Below, one piece after another: positions 58,601-64,000 of a stretch of DNA of 64,000 nt. This DNA is from Gordionus sp. m RMFG-2023 (taxonomy: Eukaryota > Nematomorpha > Gordioida > Chordodea > Parachordodidae). A model generated the notes under the pieces. That model was given only the letters and a program-made list of their open reading frames with translations. It was not told the DNA's origin and did no database searches. The stretch is from NCBI RefSeq assembly GCF_954871325.1, contig NC_088777.1, positions 13,555,366 to 13,619,365 of the forward strand, read 5' to 3'. How positions within the stretch are numbered: the stretch's first letter is position 1; the number at the start of each line of letters is the position of its first letter. The position numbers were made by a program, and so were the translations under genes.

Positions 58601-61600
58601 CAGTTCCAACAAAAGCGCAAATAATTTATATATATTTTGTAAAATTTTATTAGATTCATTTTAGAAGAACTTATTGCTTAAATTTTGTTTTGATTGCTAT
58701 AGCAGAGTTTGGAACTTGGAAATCCTTTAGTCTGTGCTTATTTTTTTTTCAAACCACCAATTTTTAGACTCTTTGCCAAATTATTTTTTATTATTAACCA
58801 AATATTGCTTATTTTACTTTTGTGAAAGCTTTAGTAAAAACTTCTATAATTTACTTTTAGAAATTTTCAGAAAATTCAGAATCTTCGATTAAAAAAACGC
58901 AATCATGTAAACTCGATTTCTTTAATAGTCTTCACTTGCCTCTCAATCAATGGCTGGGTCTGACCAACATGCCTGACGCTGTATGTATTACACTTCTTAT
59001 GTTTTGTGCATGATATTATTTATAAATATTGCTAATTGGAATAAAAGAATATGATGTAAATAAAGTAAAGAAAAAAATGAAGTAGCAATTAATTAGTTAA
59101 TAATGGTTAAAACGAGTCGCATATTTTATATTTTTAAACGAATGTTTAAGACCTTAATCAACAAGCCCCTGGATGATGAACGCCTTACCATGCAACGCGG
59201 TGATCATTTATCAAATTCTGTGTATTTGAGAAACCTGTCAATCAATGACAATCAGGCTTCAGACAAAGAACTCATTGCTTCTTTTAATACGTTAGAGTTT
59301 TTTCTCAATATATATACTCTATTCATAAACATCATGCAGGAATACACTTATAATATATTAATTTTCTCTTCTGAAAAAGAAGTGAGTAAGAAAAATATAG
59401 AATCAAATTTAGGTTAAATTTAAAACTTGTATTATTCAAGCATGTTGGACACTAAAATATTTTAGAAAGAATTTTTAACTACATGACTTGAGTCTAACTG
59501 ATGACAATGGTTCAGAAATATGAAAAAATATGTAATGGAACAAATATGATTTTACTTTTCCACTTTATCTTTTATAGAAAATTATTATTTTCATAGAGAA
59601 AAAATATCCTCCGAAAATGATCACATGGATACCGGAGTTTTATTGTACCAATGGCTAAGCTTGAGAAATCTCGGGCTAGACGGGGTCAAAAGACATGTGG
59701 GAAGGTTTTCCCTACTTGGGAGACAGATGATCGACCGCCTGAAGACGTTGCCTGAAATAGAGATAGCGTCCGAATCGATGAATGGCGCCTATTCATATGT
59801 GACTTGTTCTTTTATTTATTATTCTTATTTTTTTGTTACGAAGGAATATCATGTTACAATTATTAAATAATCATCCTATTTAAAGAGTTTGGTGAATTAT
59901 CCCTCTAAACAAATTGCCATTATTAACTTCACACAATTTTCTTAAAAATTTTTGCAAATAAATATGGTGGTTTCTTTTCATTTTTTATTAGAAAAGTCGC
60001 TCTTTACTAAATATCCAAATTCAAATTTGGTTATCTTTATTTTTATGAGGAATAAAAATACATCTTATCAAAATTTCGAAAAATAACCTCATTATAAACA
60101 TTTTTTTTAATATTAGGAAGGGGAAGCCAAATCGTATTTAGAGTTTTGGCTGAAAAGAAGTACATATTGTTTAACTACCATTTTATTGTTCGGCTACTTT
60201 TTATTTTTTTGAGCCCCTGAGATTGTAAAGGTAAGTGACGTCCCTGGTAAAAATTGATATATTACTATTCCAAGGTTTGATAGGCAAGTTATACTAGGAT
60301 ATTATTTTATGTTGAAATCGTTTATTTACATTATATATTTTTTACAAAAAAATGAGGTGAAAAAGTTAAGTCAAAGCAATATTTCACCTTCCGCCTCCCT
60401 GAAGAGTATCAATACTGTTACAACACTCAATAACAGCTTGGATGCTAATCCTCTTTACGCTAAGGAATACGTTAGAGATCCTAATATTTTAGCGTTCATG
60501 GTAAATGCTTCTTGTCTTTTTTTTTATATGTAAGAAATCTAATATTTAAGTCTTTATAGTGAGAAATATCAGAGATGCACTGATAACAATTTTTATTTTA
60601 GCTTATGACAATGCGGTATTGGCCGATATCAATCTTTAACTTCAGTAATACTAATATTCTCATTTTTTAAAAGGGCCTCATGAGATTGTTAAGGCTAATG
60701 ATGATGCTAAATCGCCATATTTGAGCCGATTTTTAAAAATCGCTAACCCAGTATTTTATCTAGAAAAATATTACGCAAGACTGAAGATTTTGCTTATAGA
60801 TGACACAAAGGTTTAGACATCTATTAGCGAAATCTCAAGGCTTAGGCAACATTTTTCTGGTTAAAATATTGAGTTAGCCGTTTTTAAAAATCGGCTCATA
60901 TAGAGCAATTTTGCACCACTAAGTGACGCAACTGTTTATTATAATTTTCATTTTTTTTAATAAGATAAAATAATATATTTTATAAAATAAAAATACATTT
61001 AGGAGTTTTTAGATGGTCATAAATCTTCCGTCATTTTTAGATACAAATTTCCAGAGACAAAAATGCTCAATTCTACTGGTAAGTAACAATTGTTTTTAAA
61101 AAATGGTTTCATATAATAAATGAAAAATAAAGAAGGAAATGAAAGTACCATTGAACAAATAATTATAATAATAATTTAGGTTATTGAGAAAATATGAGAG
61201 TAAGATTTGAAAAAAAATAATATTATTTTTAAGTTTGTTTATTATAATTGAATATATATTCCATCGTTGACTATTAAATCTTAATTTAATCAAATGATTT
61301 AGCCTTTAATATTTGCATTTCATTGATTTATATTTAATACAATAATTCATTAAAAAGAATATGTTGTCCCCAAATTCAAAAATCATAGATGAATGATAAA
61401 AAAATCTCCTTAAATCGATATATATTTATTTACATTTATTTTTTGATGAATATGATAAAAATGAATGGTAAATATCTTATAATCCCCCTTAATGGGTTAA
61501 AAGCTAAATTTTTATTTTAATTATGTTTTAATAGACGAAGATACAATATCCAGTAATTTATAACAGAATAAGCAAACTTAAATTTTATATTATTAAAAAT

Positions 61601-63525
61601 TGACATAAAAACTTATACTTAATAATTAGTCGATTTTCCAAAACCGATATTGATCTCAGGACGATCGGATATTCTACAATCTGATGCAGCGGATAGCAAA
61701 TCTAATCTTAGGGCCGAAAAAATTAATGGGGAGTATTTAAATTCCCTCAATACTTGGGTATTAACATCTTTATCAATACTTTTATATCATTTTTTTATCA
61801 TTATAAAATTAATAATGATAATTGGGTTACTAATTAGGATAAAATTCGATATAAAATAAAATAAAAATTTACCCGATGACTACTTTCTTTTAAAACTATT
61901 TTTTCATTTCCTGCAACTTTTTTTTTTGTATGTTAGGTATTCATTGGTATTATTGGAATTATGTCATTCCCTTCATTCTTCCTTTTTTTTTCTTATGTAT
62001 CCCTCTTTTAATTTTATAGGAACTAATTCTATTTCACTCTAATCTTTCGAAAAGAAATAAATATAAATTAGTTGTTGTTCATTTTTAAAAGAGAATTTAA
62101 GAAAAGGTTTCAAAAGGAATATATTAGTTTTCTATTTCATAATTTTATTGTGGTTTTATAATTATAATATTAATACTTCTTTGGGGATTTGATTTTATAA
62201 GCAAAATCACCGTTTATAATATTCTATGAATATGTATTTTATATATGCTTTGAAATACAGTTGGCACAAATTATGAACCGTGAAATTCCTCATTTCCATC
62301 TTAGATTGGTTCAGAAAGAAGGGTCTACCAAGGTGTTTATTCAATGCAATTTTGTGCGAACCTTTGCAGGTATATTATATTTTTTTCCATTTTCTATCGT
62401 TTTTCATTTCCATTATATCCATTTTTTACCGGCACAAGGATGAATCTAATTAATTATCCTGCCGGTCTTATATAAATTTTTATTAAAAAATATAAAGTTT
62501 GTATTTGTAGAAAAAATGAATGATAAAGGTAATAGACTCATGGTTTTCTGAATATTTCGAAAAAATATTTCTATTGATGAAAAATCTATAATATATAAAA
62601 GGTCTTATTACAATCCTATCATATATTACAACCCATCAAATTTAATATTTATCAATATCACAACCCAATATTTTATATTTATCAAACCCCAATATTTCAT
62701 ATTAATCAAAACCCATTATTTCATATTTATCATGTTTAAATTATATTTATTTATTTATACATCGATATCCATCTCAAGAAATATTTCAACTCAAAATTTC
62801 ATATCAATATGATCCAATTTAAATTATCTTTATTTTCTTTATATACCCATATCATATGTTTAAAAGTTAAACAAAGAAAATTAAAAATTTTTCTATTTCT
62901 TCTAGAAAAAATATTTTGAAAAATGTCCAATGTCAATTACAAATCGACAGATACAACAGGTCTTTAATTTATTTGCACAATTATCGATAAGATAATTTTA
63001 ATACTTAATTAACGCGTTAATGTTATACAGGACAAAATTTCTTCTCTTATAAATAATATAATTAAACACCAAATTCTATCACGTAATACAAATAAACACA
63101 ATATAATAATTCATGTATAATCATATAGGCGGTTTAATTTATTGGGGAGAATCTTTTAAATAAGTCACCAGAATAATTACTATCTTTTTATAAATTTCCA
63201 GCTTTTTTTCTAAAAATAAAAGATATATGAGATATTATACCACCTAACATTTTATATCGTTTTAATTAGTTTTTACAATTAAGCTTACTTATAAAATTAT
63301 TCCTTTAAATTTATTATTTTATTTCTTTGCATAGCCCAAAATATCGACACATTAGCGGTAGACGAATTTTGCGCCAAAATAGTTGAAAAGATAGAGATAA
63401 TGACGGCAACTCATCGAAAACGACATCTCGAACTGGCACAAAACTTGTCCAATTACCCCAACCTCAAATTAGTCGACTTGCCATATTGGGCAGGCTTAGG
63501 GGCCGTTCAGTTTAAAAATTTTTTT
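52489..63525 (+). CDS. PDXDC1: PDXDC1-like pyridoxal-decarboxylase-fold protein (14 exons, 3' end outside window)
   Basis: Group II PLP-decarboxylase fold; the vertebrate relative's function is poorly known. Exons: 52489-52689, 53356-53514, 54635-54875, 55053-55218, 56331-56415, 56549-56655, 58871-58980, 59151-59290, 59597-59798, 60366-60500, 61003-61078, 61660-61757, 62261-62369, 63335-63525. All introns are GT/AG and phases agree throughout, giving about 673 residues; human PDXDC1 has 788. Matching landmarks: NPPVIYMTDTPTNRDLGRWL (human KKPVIYLSAAARPGLGQYL), IPVFLVAYTS, KYSIWLHLEG (YGIWLHVEG), NQWLGLTNMP (GPWLGLPAVP), LLYQWLSLRNLGLDG (PLWLSLQYLGLDG), VIFRYKFPE, LVDLPYWAGLGAVQF (YVDDPNWPGIGVVRY). 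The PLP lysine of active decarboxylases (NPHKW) is absent, as in the vertebrate protein. Initiator codon and C terminus were not found. Confidence 0.85.
52852..53069. mobile_element. Hairpin MITE family H, copy 2
   Basis: Starts TAGTGATGCAAAATTG, ends its complement CGATTTTGCATCACTA. Internal arms AACCGATTTTTAAAAAGGGC and TTTTATAAATCGACTT; centre CACAAAGGTTTGGACAT. It lies in the first PDXDC1-like intron. Confidence 0.88.
53356..53514 (+). CDS. PDXDC1: PDXDC1-like exon 2
   Basis: Encodes LPLLCELIATYLFYILSSSH and LWFKLKGDLERWIIDIYC, which I align with human VAVLGHSLGAYISTLDKEKL and KLTTRILSDTTLWLCRIF. Similarity is weak, but acceptor TGGCTAG and donor CTC|GTAACA give phases (2 and 2) that fit both neighbours. 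Confidence 0.6.
54063..54283. mobile_element. Hairpin MITE family H, copy 3
   Basis: Starts TAGTGTTGTTAAACGGCC, ends GGCCATTTAACAACATTA. Long complementary arms around the centre; more diverged internally than copies 4-6. In an intron of the PDXDC1-like gene. Confidence 0.85.
54635..54875 (+). CDS. PDXDC1: PDXDC1-like exon 3
   Basis: The C-terminal half, SKIAIRFNYPRHDTLGYSAF and IKNPPVIYMTDTPTNRDLGR, clearly matches human AIHSRYEDFVVDGFSGLYNK and KPVIYLS. The first 25 codons, including LAHFCLFHSLPSL, are accepted on phase and a weak match. Acceptor CTAAAG, donor GAG|GTCTTA, phase 0. Confidence 0.8.
55053..55218 (+). CDS. PDXDC1: PDXDC1-like exon 4
   Basis: Encodes GPENFTFVACREIVNQEEIS, TVYDLQALEEALKNDVEFAQ, IPVFLVAYT, against human RVPCNTMFGSQHQMDVAFLE and LPLLLVANAG. 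Acceptor CTTAAG, donor CCT|GTAATG, phase 1. Confidence 0.88.
55360..55546. mobile_element. Hairpin MITE family H, copy 4 (left end deleted)
   Basis: The right arm is complete (AGCCGTTTTTAAAAATCTGC...CCGTTTAACAACACTA), but the outer left arm is missing. It begins around CTCAATATTTCGTCCAGAAT. Centre ACAATGGTTTGGACATC. Intronic. Confidence 0.85.
56331..56415 (+). CDS. PDXDC1: PDXDC1-like exon 5 (HLEG motif)
   Basis: Encodes HFAEMDDIEKIFQICQKYSI then WLHLEG, against human VGHTDKIGRLKELCEQYGIW, LHVEG. In active decarboxylases this site reads HVDA, the Asp contacting the PLP ring nitrogen; here, as in vertebrate PDXDC1, it is Glu. Acceptor CATTAG, donor AGG|GTATAA, phase 2. Confidence 0.9.
56549..56655 (+). 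CDS. PDXDC1: PDXDC1-like exon 6
   Basis: Starts DNLAYLPLFPDSAAMSAQIQ, matching human VNLATLALGYVSSSVLAA. The acceptor TTTTTAG is clear. The 3' end (TAT|GTTATA) was chosen only because it gives the phase 1 required by the next exon; the true donor may differ. Confidence 0.65.
56729..57842. mobile_element. hAT-type element, 1.1 kb, with near-perfect 8-bp target duplication
   Basis: Starts CATAGGCGTAGCCAGG and ends CCTTGGCTACGCCTATG, flanked by CATCTAAT (56721-56728) and CATCTGAT (57843-57850), one mismatch. Subterminal GGGTCTTCGGCTGGGTT is shared with the 48.57-kb element. An 11-G run sits at 56755-56765. The interior (about 57060-57290) is the reverse complement of part of the 48.57-kb element (about 50380-50560). 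No transposase. Inserted in an intron of the PDXDC1-like gene. Confidence 0.9.
58319..58529. mobile_element. Hairpin MITE family H, copy 5
   Basis: Starts AGTGTTGTGAAACGGCTC and ends GAGCTTTTAACAACACTA. The arms AGCCGATTTTTAAAAACGG and CTTTTTAAAAATCGACT are complementary. The centre is inverted relative to the other copies (TGTTCAAACCTTTGTGCC), so it lies in the opposite orientation. Intronic. Confidence 0.88.
58871..58980 (+). CDS. PDXDC1: PDXDC1-like exon 7 (site of the missing PLP lysine)
   Basis: Encodes CKLDFFNSLHLPLNQWLGLT and NMPDA, against human CDSMTMTPGPWLGLPAVPA. Active enzymes have NPHKW at the NQW position. Donor GCT|GTATGT is strong, phase 0. Two in-phase acceptors (58871 or 58880) are possible. 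Confidence 0.85.
59151..59290 (+). CDS. PDXDC1: PDXDC1-like exon 8
   Basis: Encodes TLINKPLDDERLTMQRGDHL and NDNQASDKELIASFNT, against human VTLYKHDDPALTLVAGLTS, with a ~20-residue insertion. The acceptor (TTTAAG) and donor (TAC|GTTAGA) fit phases 0 and 2 demanded by the neighbours. Confidence 0.72.
59597..59798 (+). CDS. PDXDC1: PDXDC1-like exon 9
   Basis: Encodes VLLYQWLSLRNLGLDGVKRH, FSLLGRQMIDRLKTLPEIEI, against human PLWLSLQYLGLDGFVERIKH. Acceptor TTCATAG; donor TAT|GTGACT, phase 0. Confidence 0.88.
60205..60249. repeat. Solitary end of a hAT-type element
   Basis: GAGCCCCTGAGATTGTAAAG ... GACGTCCCTGG is the reverse complement of a start like that of the 48.57-kb element (CAGGGGCATCGC...CTTTACAATCTCAGGGG). 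No partner end nearby. A further decayed match (CATGAGATTGTTAAGGCTA) lies at 60680-60697. Confidence 0.65.
60366..60500 (+). CDS. PDXDC1-like candidate exon 10 (45-residue lineage-specific insert)
   Basis: Encodes LSQSNISPSASLKSINTVTT, NPLYAKEYVRDPNILAFM. It is less A+T-rich than its surroundings, ends at ATG|GTAAAT and is phase 0 on both sides, so including or skipping it leaves the frame intact. I recall no counterpart in vertebrate PDXDC1; it may be an alternative cassette exon. Confidence 0.55.
60699..60921. mobile_element. Hairpin MITE family H, copy 6
   Basis: Ends TGATGATGCTAAATCGCC and GAGCAATTTTGCACCACTA. The arms GAGCCGATTTTTAAAAATCG and GTTTTTAAAAATCGGCTC are complementary. Centre ACACAAAGGTTTAGACATC. 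Intronic, next to the decayed hAT end at 60680. Confidence 0.88.
61003..61078 (+). CDS. PDXDC1: PDXDC1-like exon 11
   Basis: Encodes FLDGHKSSVIFRYKFPETKM, LNST, against human DELSSPVVVFRFFQELPGSD. Acceptor CATTTAG, donor CTG|GTAAGT (strong), phases 0 to 1. Confidence 0.85.
61660..61757 (+). CDS. PDXDC1: PDXDC1-like exon 12
   Basis: Encodes SDAADSKSNLRAEKINGEYL, NSLNTW, against human NMTPSGVGRERHSCDALNRW. Acceptor CTCAG, donor TGG|GTATTA, phases 1 to 0. Confidence 0.83.
62261..62369 (+). CDS. PDXDC1: PDXDC1-like exon 13
   Basis: Encodes LAQIMNREIPHFHLRLVQKE, GSTKVFIQCNFVRTFA, against human LGEQLKQLVPASGLTVMDLE, GTCLRFSPLMTA. Acceptor ATACAG, donor CAG|GTATAT, phases 0 to 1. Confidence 0.86.
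62370..63334. other. Intron of the PDXDC1-like gene with a short degenerate repeat
   Basis: About 62600-62860 has several degenerate units like CAACCCAATATTTCATATTTATCA. Nothing else recognised. Confidence 0.5.
63335..63525 (+). CDS. PDXDC1: PDXDC1-like exon 14 (last exon in window)
   Basis: Encodes IDTLAVDEFCAKIVEKIEIM, LKLVDLPYWAGLGAVQFKN, against human VDQLIACIQSKLPVLTCTLQ and GLLYVDDPNWPGIGVVRYEH. The acceptor GCATAG is clear, phase 1. The donor TTT|GTAGAT is a guess; the remaining C-terminal exons lie beyond the window or were not recognised. Confidence 0.83.
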
Positions 63526-64000
63526 GTAGATTATTTCAATATAATAAGAGCCAGAGTGAATTTAATTATAGCCGATGATTTAGGCTGTTTTTATTCAATA
63601 TAATTGCAATTTTGTTTGTATCAGCTCTCAAAATGATGAGTATGAAAATACAAATGATTCGCTGCTTATATTTTACTATTCAACCAAGAAATAATGTTTT
63701 AGATGTTAAATTTTATGTAATAGAATTTAAAAATAATGTAAATATAAAAGACAATTGTTCATTTCCATTTTCGGCTGAAATTTAGCGAAAAGAAAGGCCG
63801 AGATTTTTAATAATTTTTAAGGTCATTTCCAAACAAGACGTTTTTTTCAAAATAATTACCTAAGCTCGTTCGTATTTTGAAAAATTTACACAATAGAAGT
63901 TGCGTAAATAATTTAGTTTTATTGATATAAATTGGAAATAATATATTGATCATTTATTGTCTTAATGGTTCTATCTCTGCTTTTACCGTTTAAGGGTAAG
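63526..64000. other. Right edge, A+T-rich, presumed intron of the PDXDC1-like gene
   Basis: No further exon was recognised. Confidence 0.4.

Overview
This looks like one piece of a very A+T-rich animal genome. I found no bacterial operons, phage modules or CRISPR arrays. The host genes are split into short exons of about 50 to 250 bases, joined at consensus GT/AG sites with consistent reading phases, and the three host proteins are metazoan families. The proteins are fairly divergent from their vertebrate relatives, so I infer a fast-evolving invertebrate but cannot name it. None of the host genes is contained in a single open frame. I reconstructed each one from exon-sized homology blocks whose splice phases agree.

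Layout. (1) 1-5.6 kb: repeats, a decayed coding patch (1.1-2.2 kb) and A+T-rich filler. (2) 5.7-15.9 kb, minus strand: a complete DHHC palmitoyltransferase gene of the ZDHHC16 type (8 exons, 371 codons). Two of its introns hold hAT transposons (7.08-7.65 kb and 11.38-14.58 kb). (3) 16-29 kb: no confident host gene. This stretch holds two hAT-like miniature elements with perfect 8-bp target duplications, a minisatellite-armed inverted repeat (20.98-22.55 kb) and a large nested palindromic repeat complex (24.0-26.9 kb). (4) 29.4-41.6 kb, plus strand: a heparan sulfate 2-O-sulfotransferase (HS2ST/pipe family) gene, six exons through the stop codon, with the N-terminal exon(s) not found. Its introns hold a GAAA microsatellite, a degenerate tandem array, a LINE 3' end and a possible piggyBac remnant. 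(5) 42.5-51.2 kb: a 3.5-kb transposon with long terminal inverted repeats and a DDD-type transposase, tentatively Sola-like (43.03-46.52 kb), and a 2.6-kb hAT-ended element with a perfect 8-bp duplication (48.57-51.17 kb). (6) 51.4 kb to the right edge, plus strand: a PDXDC1-like gene (PLP-dependent decarboxylase fold), at least 14 exons and running off the window. Its introns carry a further hAT element and five copies of a ~210-bp hairpin MITE.

The three host genes have no evident functional link: Golgi/ER protein acylation, heparan sulfate modification, and a PLP-fold protein. They look like ordinary neighbours in a transposon-dense region. The most notable points are that the PDXDC1-like protein appears to lack the PLP-binding lysine, as its vertebrate relatives do, and that several transposon families have preserved ends and target duplications, suggesting recent movement. 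I did not find a convincing undescribed functional system. The best candidates for undescribed structure are the nested palindrome at 24-27 kb, the minisatellite-armed element at 21-22.5 kb and the hairpin MITE family.
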